Part shown: piece by piece, positions 33,816-43,900 of the stretch | How the letters are laid out: the number at the start of each line of letters is the position of its first letter | Position numbering within the stretch: the first letter of the stretch is position 1 | DNA from: Deltaproteobacteria bacterium CSP1-8 | Lineage (GTDB): Bacteria > Desulfobacterota > Deferrimicrobia > Deferrimicrobiales > Deferrimicrobiaceae | Length of the DNA stretch: 64,000 bases | Reading direction: 5' to 3' | NCBI GenBank assembly: GCA_001443455.1 | Contig: LDXO01000006.1 | Span: forward strand, 1 to 64,000 | Made by a program: the position numbers and the translations under genes | The notes under the pieces: generated by a model | Told to the model about the DNA's origin: nothing | The model's input: the letters and a program-made list of their open reading frames with translations, nothing else | The model's database searches: none

Positions 33816-34616
33816 ATGAGAAGATTCACCGCTTCGATTCTCATGTTGATCGTGGGGCTCGGAGGGTCAGTCGCGGCGGGGGAAACGGTGAAGATCCGCG
33901 ACAATTCGTTTCTGCTCGAGGAGGCATACAACCAGGAACCGGGTGTGATCCAGCACATCCAGGCGTTCCAGTACATGAGAGATGGTTCCTGGGGGTACAC
34001 TTTCACCGAAGAGTGGCCGGCTCCCCGGGAGACCCACCAGCTTTCGGCGACGATCCCCGTCGACCGGCTTCGCGGGGGTGGAACGGTTACGGGGATCGGC
34101 GACGTCCTGCTGAACTACCGCTACCAGCTTCTCTTGAGAGACCCTGTCGCACTCTCGCCGAGACTGTCGCTGATCCTTCCCACGGGAGACGAAGAGCGGG
34201 GTCTCGGAGAAGGGACCCTCGGGTTCCAGGGGAACATTCCGCTGAGCGTCGAACTTACCGACAGGTGGGTCACCCACTGGAACCTCGGTATGACCTATGT
34301 GCCGCGGGCCAGGGGAACGGGAGGCGCCCGAGAGGACACCTACGGCTTCCTCTACGGGGCGAGCGCGGTGTTCCTCGTGTCGGAGAATTTCAACTTCCTT
34401 ATCGAGGCGGTAGGGGAGACCATCGAGGCCGTCACGGGAATCGGGATGACGGAAAGGGAGTCGTCCTTTTTCCTCAACCCGGGAGTCCGCTTCGCGTGGA
34501 ACCATGAATCGGGGCTCCAGGTCGTTCCGGGGATCGGGGTGCCCATCGGGGTCGGGCCCTCGAGGGGGGAGTACGGGGTTTTTCTCTATCTTTCCTTCGA
34601 GCACCCTTTGTTTTGA
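33816..34616 (+). CDS. Outer-membrane transporter-like beta-barrel protein
   Basis: 266 residues from ATG 33816 with AGGAGGGG upstream. Signal peptide MRRFTASILMLIVGLGGSVAAG, then strand-rich sequence (GIGDVLLNYRYQLLLRDP, LSPRLSLILPTGDEERGLG, FLYLSFEHPLF) typical of the MetA-pathway/transporter barrel family. LLNYRYQ and LILPTG are the family's strand motifs. It sits beside the P1B-ATPase relic and upstream of metal-efflux genes; its substrate is unknown. Confidence 0.75.
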   Translation: MRRFTASILMLIVGLGGSVAAGETVKIRDNSFLLEEAYNQEPGVIQHIQAFQYMRDGSWGYTFTEEWPAPRETHQLSATIPVDRLRGGGTVTGIGDVLLNYRYQLLLRDPVALSPRLSLILPTGDEERGLGEGTLGFQGNIPLSVELTDRWVTHWNLGMTYVPRARGTGGAREDTYGFLYGASAVFLVSENFNFLIEAVGETIEAVTGIGMTERESSFFLNPGVRFAWNHESGLQVVPGIGVPIGVGPSRGEYGVFLYLSFEHPLF

Positions 34617-34677
34617 AATTTCGGAACCCGTTGCTGTGGTGCCGTCCGACCGGGGGGAAGAGGATTCCGGATCTGTT

Positions 34678-34851
34678 CGAGCCCCAAAGGAGACGCATGC
34701 TGTTGCCGATGACGAGCAGCGTCGCTCCCATGTCCGCGGCGACCCCCATCCAGAGGGTGGCCAACCCCAAGGTTGCCAGGACGAGGAACATCGCCTTGGT
34801 GGCCAGGGGAAAGACGACGTTATAAACTGGTGTTATGGCTTTTGTCGACAC
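34678..34851 (-). pseudogene. C-terminal relic of a P1B-type heavy-metal ATPase
   Basis: On the minus strand this frame reads FPLATKAMFLVLATLGLATL followed by WMGVAADMGATLLVIGNSMR. This matches the last two membrane helices of ZntA/CadA-type ATPases, whose ends read LWMAVFADMGASLLVVLN. No other ATPase domain (CPC, DKTGT) is found nearby in any frame, so only the tail remains. The frame runs on past the usual end of the protein into unrelated residues. It indicates an older zinc/cadmium ATPase locus decayed next to the present Czc-type efflux genes. Confidence 0.65.
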
Positions 34852-34980
34852 CGCTCAAGGAAAAATTTCGTTCCGACCATGACTGGACCGATGGGGTGGT
34901 TTGTGCAGGGGGAATGCCATTGGAAGCGATTATTGGATTCCGATTGACCTTACCGGGGGAGGGACGTTAGAATTCCGCAA

Positions 34981-35349
34981 ATGTTCACTCGAACGATATT
35001 CCGTGGAGTCGTTCTTGCGTTATTGACGCTCCAGCTGTTTGTGTCCGTCGCGGAAGCTGCGATCTGCAAATCCTGTCCCACCAAGGCGGTCGCCGCCTGC
35101 GCGTCCTCAAATGAAACGACGGCGACATCGTTCGCTCTCTCCGAAAGCCGGAACGATTCCTGTCCCTCGTCAACTCAAGATTCGGGAGACCACCTGTGCA
35201 TGCTTTGCCCGTCCTGTCTTTCCCCTTTCATCGGGGACAATCCCGTTTCGGTTTTTCGAGACGATCATTTTCAGCGCTTCGCACCCCCTGAGCTTTCCAT
35301 CCTGTACGAAGCACCCTCCTTCTCTCTGCTTAGACCTCCGATTCGCTGA
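34981..35349 (+). CDS. Exported Cys-rich small protein
   Basis: The 122-residue protein has a signal peptide (FRGVVLALLTLQLFVSVAEA), then an N-terminal CKSCP and a second HLCMLCPSCLS motif, and ends FSLLRPPIR. Such small exported Cys-rich proteins often precede heavy-metal RND efflux operons. A weak TTGACC-N18-TAGAAT promoter lies at 34944-34973. Function unknown; metal binding is inferred from Cys spacing and context. Confidence 0.6.
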   Translation: MFTRTIFRGVVLALLTLQLFVSVAEAAICKSCPTKAVAACASSNETTATSFALSESRNDSCPSSTQDSGDHLCMLCPSCLSPFIGDNPVSVFRDDHFQRFAPPELSILYEAPSFSLLRPPIR

Positions 35350-35452
35350 TCCCGCTCTTCCCCGTTTTCCGACCGCCGGTCCCCGAAGGAACCGGTGCGT
35401 ACATCTTTGTGCACCGTAAAAAATGAATGCTTCACCAGTGGAAGGAGTCCTT

Positions 35453-36886
35453 ATGGAAACCGCATCGGAGGTTCGTACCGACCGCGTTCCTGCCTCCGCA
35501 ACCATCGACCGGAAGCAGACAAAGCCGGTAGCGACCCGAATCTGGAATTTTCTGATTTCGATAAAGCTCGCGATCTGGATGATCATCCTGCTGGCCGTCA
35601 CCTCCATCCTGGGTACAGTCATCCAGCAGAACCAACCCCCGGAAAAATACCGCCAGGTGTACGAGGACTGGGCGTACAACCTGATGAATCGGATCAACCT
35701 GTTCGACATGTACCACTCCTGGTGGTTTCTTCTCCTTCTTTGCCTCTTCACCTTGAACCTCACCTGTTGCACGATCGACCGCCTTCCCCGGGTGATCCGA
35801 ACGGTCCGCAAGCCCCGACTGACGATCGACGCCGCGATGGAAAAAACCCTTTCGCTCACGGAGCGGTGGAAACACAAAGGCGATATTCCGCAGTGGGCGG
35901 AGACGTACCGGTCCGCGCTTTCCGGTTCTTTTGCGGCTCCCAAGGTCACCGAAGCGGACGGGTCGGTGCACCTTTACGCGGAGAAGGGCGTCTACTCCCG
36001 GTTCGGCGCGTACGCCACCCATGCCGGCATCGTCATCGTCTTCATCGGGGCAATCATCGGGAACGTCTTCGGATTCAAATCGTACGTGAATATCCCGGAG
36101 GGGAAGGAAGCCTCCCATTTGGACGCCCGAGGCGGGAAGGAGCACATCGACCTGCCCTTCTCCGTCCGGAACAACAAGTTCTGGGTGGAGACCTATCCGA
36201 ACGGACAGCCCAAGGAATATTCCTCGGATTTAAGCGTCATCGAGAACGGGCGCGAGGTCCTGCGCAAGACAATCGAGGTAAACGATCCGCTCGTCTACAA
36301 GGGGATCTGGTTCTATCAATCGAGCTACGGACAAGCCGGACCACCCATCGTCCAGGTATCGGTCAAGAAGGCCTCCGGCGAGGATGCGGGAATCCTGTCC
36401 CTCGCCCCCAACAAAAAGCGGGAGATCCCGGGGTACGGCACGGTCAGCGCCGTCAACTTCGAACCGAACTTCCAGGGGTTCGGTCCGGCCCTCCAGGTCA
36501 TCGTGGAGAAACCGAATAAGGTCCCCCAACAGTTCTGGCTGCTCCAGAGGTTCCCCGACTCCGACCGGCAGAGGGGGGACGCCTTTACCCTGGGGTTCCT
36601 CAATATCAAGGAAAACTTCTACACCGGTCTCCAGGTCGCCAAGGATCCGGGGGTGAATGTGGTATGGCTGGGGTGCCTGTTGCTGACGGCGGGGATGATG
36701 ATCTCCTTCTTCGTCTCCCATCGGCGCATCTGGATTCGTCTGTCCCCAGGCCCACACGGGAAAGTGGAAGTCACGGCGGCCGGGAGCGCGAACCGGAATC
36801 GGCCGGTCTTCGAGAAAATCTTCTTCGCCATCCTGGCCAAAATCAGGAAAGACCCGTCCAAGACAAATAAGGAGAACCCGGCATGA
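35453..36886 (+). CDS. resB: ResB-type cytochrome c biogenesis protein
   Basis: The 477-residue protein has about four membrane helices and the ResB/Ccs1 pattern: ISIKLAIWMIILLAVTSILG near residue 35, then a WWFLLLLCLFTLNLTCCTIDR helix and a long periplasmic domain between helices 3 and 4 (ATHAGIVIVFIGAIIGNV). ResB delivers haem to apocytochromes c in system II. ATG 35453 follows GGAAGGAG. The neighbouring ccsB gene overlaps it by four bases. Confidence 0.88.
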   Translation: METASEVRTDRVPASATIDRKQTKPVATRIWNFLISIKLAIWMIILLAVTSILGTVIQQNQPPEKYRQVYEDWAYNLMNRINLFDMYHSWWFLLLLCLFTLNLTCCTIDRLPRVIRTVRKPRLTIDAAMEKTLSLTERWKHKGDIPQWAETYRSALSGSFAAPKVTEADGSVHLYAEKGVYSRFGAYATHAGIVIVFIGAIIGNVFGFKSYVNIPEGKEASHLDARGGKEHIDLPFSVRNNKFWVETYPNGQPKEYSSDLSVIENGREVLRKTIEVNDPLVYKGIWFYQSSYGQAGPPIVQVSVKKASGEDAGILSLAPNKKREIPGYGTVSAVNFEPNFQGFGPALQVIVEKPNKVPQQFWLLQRFPDSDRQRGDAFTLGFLNIKENFYTGLQVAKDPGVNVVWLGCLLLTAGMMISFFVSHRRIWIRLSPGPHGKVEVTAAGSANRNRPVFEKIFFAILAKIRKDPSKTNKENPA

Positions 36887-37725
36887 ATACGCTCAACGTC
36901 CATCTCTTCGATCTGACCACCCTCTTGTTCGGCACGGCGTCCGTCAACTATGTCGCCTACCTGTATGGGAAAAGAGAGACCCTCGCCCGGATCGGGACGT
37001 GGATATGCCTGGCTGCGGCTGTCGTGTCAACCGTCGCCCTCGGGGTCCGGTGGGCCGAGTCGTACCAGATGGGAATCGGCAGGATCCCCGTGACCAATCT
37101 GTACGAATCGCTCGTCTTCTTTGCCTGGTCGGTCAACCTGTTCTACCTGTTGGTAGAGTGGAAGTACAAGAACCGCACCTTCGGCGCTTTCGTGATCCCG
37201 ATCGCCTTCGCCACGATGCTGTTCGCCCTCACCAGCGAGAGCGGCATCCATCCCCTGGTTCCGGCGCTTCAATCGTACTGGCTGCACGCCCACGTGATCA
37301 CCTGCTTCGTCGGGTACGCCGCCTTCACGGTGTCCGCGGGCGTCGCGGTAATGTACCTCATGAAAGCGAAGCGGGAGGAGGCGAAGGTGACGGGCGGCAT
37401 CGTCGGCCTGTTCCCGGTCTCGAAGGTCCTGGATGATCTGGTCTACAGGTCGATCATCTGGGGTTTCCCGTTTCTCACCGCCGGGATCATCACGGGGGCG
37501 GCCTGGGCGAACTACGCCTGGGGGACCTACTGGTCCTGGGATCCCAAGGAGACCTGGTCGCTGATCGTCTGGCTGGTGTACGCGGCGTTTCTCCATGCCC
37601 GGATCACGAGGGGGTGGCACGGCAGGCGGGCTGCCATCCTGTCGATCGCCGGGTTCGCAGCGACCATTTTCTGTTATCTCGGCGTCAATCTGATCCTGTC
37701 CGGCCTCCACAGCTACGGGAGCTGA
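36883..37725 (+). CDS. ccsB: CcsA/CcsB-type cytochrome c synthase subunit
   Basis: The 280-residue protein has about eight helices and the haem-handling WWD-like segment WGTYWSWDPKETWSLIVW near residue 210. Conserved histidines flank it (HAHVITCFVGY; FLHARITRGWHGRR). With ResB it attaches haem to c-type cytochromes on the periplasmic side. The ATGA overlap with resB shows they are translated together. Confidence 0.9.
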   Translation: MNTLNVHLFDLTTLLFGTASVNYVAYLYGKRETLARIGTWICLAAAVVSTVALGVRWAESYQMGIGRIPVTNLYESLVFFAWSVNLFYLLVEWKYKNRTFGAFVIPIAFATMLFALTSESGIHPLVPALQSYWLHAHVITCFVGYAAFTVSAGVAVMYLMKAKREEAKVTGGIVGLFPVSKVLDDLVYRSIIWGFPFLTAGIITGAAWANYAWGTYWSWDPKETWSLIVWLVYAAFLHARITRGWHGRRAAILSIAGFAATIFCYLGVNLILSGLHSYGS

Positions 37726-37792
37726 AGGCTGCAACCGGAGATAGGATCTAACCACCAAACGAAAAAACCAGAGAAGCAAGGGACACGATATT

Positions 37793-38380
37793 TTGCAGAG
37801 CATCCTCCGCCGGAAAGTAAAAATCGCGGTTGCTGCCATTTGCCTCCCGGTCCTCCTCCTGCTGGGAGCCGGAATCGGGGAGAGAAACGTCCTTTGTCTC
37901 GGAAACGATGGACACATCGCGGTCGATGCCGCCGACACGGGAACCTGCGCCCCCTTTTCGTCCGTCTTCGGCCCCCGCGGACCTTCCCTCTCGAAACTCG
38001 GCAGCATCGGGGGATCTTGCCGCACCCATTGTGGCCCCCGCGTGGATGTTATATCTCTCTCCGGCCTGCTCACACATGCAACGTTCTCCTCGTACCATTT
38101 CAGGCACTTAACCTGGTACGTGATGTCGCTTTGGCCGACTCCCGTTCGAAGCGATGATATTTTGGAATCGGCCGGTGGGGTGCTTCTCGTGAATACGGTT
38201 CTTGTCCATCATCGGCCTCCCACAGGCCGCCCTTCGTACGACTGTTCTTCTGATCCAGGCCTTTCCCAATCCGCCATGTCGCCTCGCTCCCCGCCGGGAG
38301 CAAGGCGTTATTTCCCCTTCCGGTCCAGTGTGTGCCCTGGGAAAGGACGACGTTGGATTTTTCCGGAGGTCGCGAAATGA
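37793..38380 (+). CDS. Exported protein with LCLGxDGH motif
   Basis: 195 residues from TTG 37793: a signal-like segment (AAICLPVLLLLGAGIG), then LCLGNDGHIAVDAADTG and a Cys pair (SCRTHCGPRV). I recall the LCLG-DGH pattern from small exported proteins encoded just upstream of heavy-metal RND genes, as here. The C-terminal 50 residues look non-native (Ser/Pro/Arg-rich). The neighbouring frame reads ALRTTVLLI at the corresponding place, so a frameshift near 38210 is possible. Start and end are uncertain. Confidence 0.45.
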   Translation: MQSILRRKVKIAVAAICLPVLLLLGAGIGERNVLCLGNDGHIAVDAADTGTCAPFSSVFGPRGPSLSKLGSIGGSCRTHCGPRVDVISLSGLLTHATFSSYHFRHLTWYVMSLWPTPVRSDDILESAGGVLLVNTVLVHHRPPTGRPSYDCSSDPGLSQSAMSPRSPPGARRYFPFRSSVCPGKGRRWIFPEVAK

Positions 38381-38411
38381 CATTGTCACCAGTTCGAAGG
38401 AGGTGGCCGTA

Positions 38412-39695
38412 TTGAGTTCTTCAACTTCCATACGATCCGTTTTTTCGGCTCTGCTGGGATGCCTGCTCACAATAAACGTCGGGACGGTATTCGCCGCAGA
38501 AAAGGTCTTCGGTCTGCCCGAAGTCCTCTCCTACGCCCTTGAGAACAACGGGGAGATCAAGGCGCTGCGTGCCGAAAGGGGCCTGCGCGAGGCGGGGAGG
38601 ATCCGGGCGGGCCTGCTCCCCAACCCTTCCCTGGAGTTCGAGGGCGCCGGCGATTTCCTCTTCGCGAACGAGGGCGAAAGGAGATTCTCCGCCGCCTACT
38701 CCCAGGAGATCCTGACCGCCGGAAAAAGGGCCAAGAGGCTCAAGGTTGCCGGGAAGGACCTGGAGGAGTACGGCTACCGGATCGCCGACGCGGAACGGCT
38801 CCTTGACGAGGAGGTCAAGGTTGCCTTCTACGATCTCATCCTGGCCGAACATCGGTTAAAGCTGGCCGGGAGGTTCGTGGAGATCAACGAGCAACTCCTG
38901 CGGGTCGCCCGGGACAGGTTCGCGGCCGGGGACATCCCGGAGCTGGAAGTGAACCTGGCCCGCGTGGAAGTGGCAAGGAGCAAGGGACGCAAGGCGGAAG
39001 CGGAACGGGAAATCGAACCGAGTCGGTTGAAACTCTTTTCCCTGATGGGCCTCTCCACGGGACCGGAGATCGGAATTGCGGGCACGCTTGAAAATAAGGA
39101 ATTTCCGGCCCGGATCGAGGACCTAAGAGCTCTGGCGCTTGCCCGGAGACCTGACCTCATGGCCCTGGCTGCCGAAAAGGAAAGGGCCGACGCGGAGATC
39201 CACCTGGCGGAGGCGCAAGGGAAACCCAACGTGACGGCCGTGCTCTCCCTGGAGCGGGAAGATTCTTCGCTGGATGTCGGAGATATCACGGCGAAAGATC
39301 GTGACAAACTGGTGGGACTCAAGCTGTCGGTGCCCCTCCCGCTGTACGACCGGAACCAGGCGGGAAAAAAGGAAGCCGCAACGAGACGGCGAAGCGCCGA
39401 GAGCCGGTATCTCTTTGTCCGGAGGAATGTCGATAGGGAGGTGGAATCGGCTTTCGCCCGCCTGACCTCCTCCGAGAAGGCCCTGCGGATCTACGGCCGC
39501 GACATCTTCCCCCAACTCGAAGAGAACCTTCGGCTGACGCAGGAGGCCTACCGGCTCGCCGAAGTGGGGATCCTTTCCGTCCTTGAGGAACAGCGGAAGT
39601 TCCTCGACGCGAACGAGGGATACCTGGCGGCCCTCTATCAATGGAACACGGCCCTGGCCAGGCTGACGGCGGCCGTGGGCGGAAGGATCAATTGA
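38412..39695 (+). CDS. czcC: Outer-membrane efflux factor (TolC/CzcC family)
   Basis: About 427 residues with a signal segment and two OEP repeats rich in alpha-barrel helices (ALENNGEIKALRAERGLREAG; LARRPDLMALAAEKERADAEI). It forms the outer-membrane duct of the RND pump. I place the start at TTG 38412 because GAAGGAGGTGG lies at the right distance; farther upstream the frame is open but lacks domain sequence. It is the first gene of the czcCBA operon. Confidence 0.85.
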   Translation: MSSSTSIRSVFSALLGCLLTINVGTVFAAEKVFGLPEVLSYALENNGEIKALRAERGLREAGRIRAGLLPNPSLEFEGAGDFLFANEGERRFSAAYSQEILTAGKRAKRLKVAGKDLEEYGYRIADAERLLDEEVKVAFYDLILAEHRLKLAGRFVEINEQLLRVARDRFAAGDIPELEVNLARVEVARSKGRKAEAEREIEPSRLKLFSLMGLSTGPEIGIAGTLENKEFPARIEDLRALALARRPDLMALAAEKERADAEIHLAEAQGKPNVTAVLSLEREDSSLDVGDITAKDRDKLVGLKLSVPLPLYDRNQAGKKEAATRRRSAESRYLFVRRNVDREVESAFARLTSSEKALRIYGRDIFPQLEENLRLTQEAYRLAEVGILSVLEEQRKFLDANEGYLAALYQWNTALARLTAAVGGRIN

Positions 39696-39737
39696 CGGAA
39701 CGGCTTTCGCCTCGAACAAGGACAACGGAGGAAATCA

Positions 39738-40967
39738 ATGAAGAATACGAAGATTGTTGCGGCCGTCGGGATCGTCCTCGCTCTCGTCTTGGGCGGCGCC
39801 TTCGCGTACCGGTTCAGCCACCTCGCAAAAGGAGGAAAGGCGGCGACCGCCGAAAAAGAGGAAGCCGCCCGAACCGAGCTGGGCAGCGAGGGAAAGGAAG
39901 GGGGAGACAAGCAGACCCGAGGCGTCCGTCTGAAACCGGAAATCCTGCAAAGCCGCGCGGTCGTCGTGGAGACTGCGAAAAAGGCGTCTCTCGGCGGCGT
40001 CATCGTCGCGACCGGCAAGGTGGGGGCCAACGCGGATCGGATCGCCCACGTCTCCCCCAGGATTCCCGGAAAGATCGTGTGGGTCGGCGCGAGCCTCGGA
40101 GACACCGTCGTCGCCGGGCAGGTCCTTGCCCGCCTGGACAGCGTGGAACTGGGGGAAGCCCTGTCCGAGTACTACAAGGCCCGGTCCCGGATCGCCCTCG
40201 CGAGAAGCAACCTGGACAGGATCAAGTCGCTCGTCGAGAAGAAGATCGCGGCCCGCAAGGAGATCCTGCAGGCGGAAACGGAATACCAGACGGCGATGTC
40301 CGAGCTCCACGCCGACGAGGAACGGCTGAGGCTCTACGGCCTCTCGCCCTCGGAATTCGAAGAGCACATAGAGGAGAAGAGAATCCTCCTCCCCGTCCAC
40401 TCCCCCATCGCCGGGGTTGTCACGGAAAAACATACCATCGTCGGGGAGCTGGCGGACCCTTCGAAAAACCTCTTCACGGTCACCGACCTTTCCTCCGTGT
40501 GGGTGCTGGTGGACATCAACGAGAAGGACCTGGCGAAGATCGGCAGAGGCCGGCCGGCGGCGGTAAAGGTCGGGGCCTTCCCCGAGAGCGTCTTCAGGGG
40601 GAGGGTGACCTACATCGCGGACCTGGTGGATGAAGCCACGCGGACCGTAAAGGCGCGGATCGAGGTGGCGAACCCGGGGAGGAAGCTCAAGCCCGAGATG
40701 TTCGCCACGGTGGAGCTGGCCATCCCCCCGAGCAGCTCCCCGGGGCTGGCGGTCCCCGAGGAGGCGCTCGTCGAACTGGAAGGGAAGAAGGTCCTGTTCA
40801 TCACCGGGGACGACGCCGAATTTATCCCCAGGGAAGTGGCGACCGGGGCCAACGGGGGAGGCTGGGTGGAGGTCACCGCGGGCCTGAAAGAAGGAGAGCG
40901 GTATGCGGCCAAGGGCGGGTTCCTCCTGAAATCGGAACTGAAAAAAGGCGAACTCGGAGAGGAATAG
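39738..40967 (+). CDS. czcB: RND efflux periplasmic adaptor (CzcB-like)
   Basis: The 409-residue protein has an N-terminal membrane anchor (VAAVGIVLALVLGGAFAY), then the barrel-sandwich/lipoyl motifs (VSPRIPGKIVWVGASLGDTVVAGQVLARLDS near residues 110-140). A helical hairpin (SEYYKARSRIALARSNLDRI) and a beta-barrel (VLVDINEKDLAKIGRG) follow. It links the RND pump to the outer-membrane factor in the periplasm. Domains are complete. It starts 42 bases after czcC. Confidence 0.9.
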   Translation: MKNTKIVAAVGIVLALVLGGAFAYRFSHLAKGGKAATAEKEEAARTELGSEGKEGGDKQTRGVRLKPEILQSRAVVVETAKKASLGGVIVATGKVGANADRIAHVSPRIPGKIVWVGASLGDTVVAGQVLARLDSVELGEALSEYYKARSRIALARSNLDRIKSLVEKKIAARKEILQAETEYQTAMSELHADEERLRLYGLSPSEFEEHIEEKRILLPVHSPIAGVVTEKHTIVGELADPSKNLFTVTDLSSVWVLVDINEKDLAKIGRGRPAAVKVGAFPESVFRGRVTYIADLVDEATRTVKARIEVANPGRKLKPEMFATVELAIPPSSSPGLAVPEEALVELEGKKVLFITGDDAEFIPREVATGANGGGWVEVTAGLKEGERYAAKGGFLLKSELKKGELGEE

Positions 40968-40971
40968 GCCC

Positions 40972-43900
40972 ATGATCGACAGGATCCTTAGATTCTCGCT
41001 GGAACAGCGGTTGCTGGTCGTTGTCGCGACCCTTCTCCTGGTCGGCGCCGGCCTGTGGGCCATGAACAGGCTCCCCGTGGACGCCTTCCCGGACGTCACG
41101 AACGTCCAGGTGCAGATCCTCACCCAGGCGGGCGGAATGGCCCCCACCGAGGTGGAGAAACAGATCACCTTCCCCATCGAGACCACCATGGGAGGGCTTC
41201 CCCGCCTCCAAGAGGTCCGCTCCCTCTCCAAGATCGGCCTCTCCGTGATCACGGTGGTATTCGAGGACGGGGTCGACATCTACTTCGCCCGGCAACAGGT
41301 CTTCGAGCGCCTCCAGCAGGCCCGCGAGCGGCTGCCGAAGGGAATCGAACCGCAGCTGGGGCCTATCACCACCGGACTCGGCGAAATCTACCAGTACCTG
41401 GTCGAGGGGGAAAAATACGACATCCGGGAACTCCGTGCCCTGCAGGACTGGGTGGTCCGGCCGATCCTGCGGACGGTCCCCGGGGTGACCGACGTCAACT
41501 CCTTCGGCGGACAGGTGAAGCAGTACCAGGTCTTGATCGACCCGGGGAAGCTCAAGAGCCTCCACCTGACGCTCCGCGACGTCATGGAGGCCGTGGAGAG
41601 GAACAACGCCAACCGCGGAGCCGGTTACATCGAACACCGGGAGGAACAGTACATCGTCCGAGGACTGGGCCTCGCCAGGGGCCTTGAGGACCTGGAACGG
41701 ATCGTGGTGGCCTCCCGGAACGGGACGCCGATCCATCTCGACGACGTGGCGCAGCTCCGGATCGGTAGCGAACCCCGCCAGGGAGCAACGACCCGCGACG
41801 GGAAGGGCGAAGCGGTGGCCGGCATCGTGATGATGCTCCAGGGAGCCTCCGGCAAGGAGGTGGTCGCCGCCGCCAAGGAAAAGGTCAAGACCATCCAGAA
41901 GCTTCTGCCGGTGGGCGTCCGTCTGGTTCCCTACTACGACCGGACCGAACTCGTCCGTAAGACCATCCGGACCGTCCGGAACAACCTCCTGGAGGGCGGT
42001 CTCCTGGTCGTGGCCGTCCTTTTTTATTTCCTTGGGAACGTCCGGGCAGCCCTCATCGTGGCCCTGGTCATCCCCCTTTCCATGCTTTTTTCCTTCCTCG
42101 GGATGCACTGGCTCCGGCTTTCCGCCAATCTCATGACGCTGGGAGCCATCGACTTCGGGATGATCGTCGACGGCAGCGTGGTGATGATGGAGAACACCAT
42201 GCGGAAACTCGCCGAGAGGAAGGAGGGAGAAGGATTCATCCATACGATCTTCGAATCGGCCCGGGAGGTCGCCCGTCCGATCGTCTTCGGGATCGGGATC
42301 ATCATCATCGTCTACATTCCCATCGTGACGCTCCGGGACATGGAGGGGAAGATGTTCTCCCCCATGGCGTACACCGTGGGGTTCGCCCTCCTGGGCTCCC
42401 TGATCCTGACGGTGACGGTCGTTCCGGCGCTCTGTTCCCTGCTCCTGAAAGGGAGAATCGTCGAGGAGACGGATCCGTGGCTTCTCCGCGCCCTCCGGGA
42501 GGCATACCTTCCCACGCTGCGGAAGGCAATGGCCCACCCGGGGAAGACCTTGGGCGTCACCGGCGCCGCCCTGGTCTTTGCACTGGCTCTTGTCCCCTTC
42601 CTGGGGAGCGAGTTCCTGCCGACCCTTGACGAGGGAAGCATCACGGTGCAGTCCTTCCGCCTTCCCTCGGTCTCCGTGACCGAGACTGTGAAAACCGCCG
42701 CCGCCGTGGAAAAGGCGCTCCTGTCCTTCCCCGAAGTGGAGAAGGTGGTCTCCCGGGCCGGGCGCCCGGAAATCGCCAACGACCCGATGGGGATCGACAT
42801 CTCCGACATCTCCGTCAACCTTAAACCCCGCGGAGAATGGAAGACGGCCCGCAACAAGGAGGAACTGGTGGACAAAATGCGGGAGCGGCTGGAAAACATC
42901 CCCGGCATGTCCTTTTCCTTCACCCAGCCCATCGCCCTGCGCGTCGACGAACTGGTTTCGGGGGTGAAGTCCCAGATCGCCGTGAAGGTCTTCGGCGAAG
43001 ACATGGAATCCCTGAAAGCGAAGGGCGAGGAGATCGCCCGGGTCATCGAGAAAGTCAGGGGGGCCGCCGATGTCACCGTGGAGAAGGTCTCCGGCCTGGG
43101 CTACCTCCAGGTGGAGATCGACCGGGCGGCCATCGCCCGCTACGGCATCAACGTGAGCGACATACAGGACGTCCTGGAAGTCGCCGTGGGAGGGAAACCG
43201 GTTTCGGAGCTCTTCGAGGGGCAGAGGCGCTTCTCCATCGCCCTCCGGTTTCCCGAGCATTTGAGCAACGACGTGGAGAAAATCGGCGAGATCCTGGTCC
43301 CCGCCCCCGGCGGCGCCTGGGTGCCCATCAAGCAGCTGGGGCGGGTCTACACCGAGGAGGGGCCGGCCCAGATCTCCCGCGAGAACGGCTCCCGCCGGAT
43401 CGTCGTGGAGTGCAACGTGTCGGGGCGCGACATCGGCAGCTTCGTCGCCGATGCACAGGAAGCCATCGAGGCAAAGGTGAAGCTTTCGCCCGGATACTAC
43501 ATTACCTGGGGCGGACAGTTCGAGAACCAGCAGCGGGCCTTGGCAAGGCTCTCCGTCATCCTCCCGATCTGCCTGGCCTTGATCTTCATTCTGCTCTTTT
43601 CCACCTTTAACTCGGTGCGCCAGGCGTTCCTCATCATCCTGAATGTCCCCTTCGCCCTCATCGGGGGGATCGTATCCCTCTTCCTCCGGGGGCTGCCTCT
43701 TTCCGTCTCGGGGGCCGTCGGCTTCATCGCCCTCTTCGGCGTCGCCATGCTCAACGGGATCGTCATGGTCTCCTACTTCAACAAGCTCCGCGAGATAGGG
43801 GTTCCGCTGGACGACGCCATCCTGAAAGGGGCCGCGGTGAGGCTGCGCCCCGTCCTGATGACGGCCATGGTCGCTTCCTTAGGCTTCATCCCCATGGCCC

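Noticed and set aside
40873..43260. A 795-codon open frame on the minus strand
   Set aside because: It is the complement of the pump gene; its composition (His/Asp/Gly runs) is a high-GC shadow, and the plus strand encodes a full RND protein.
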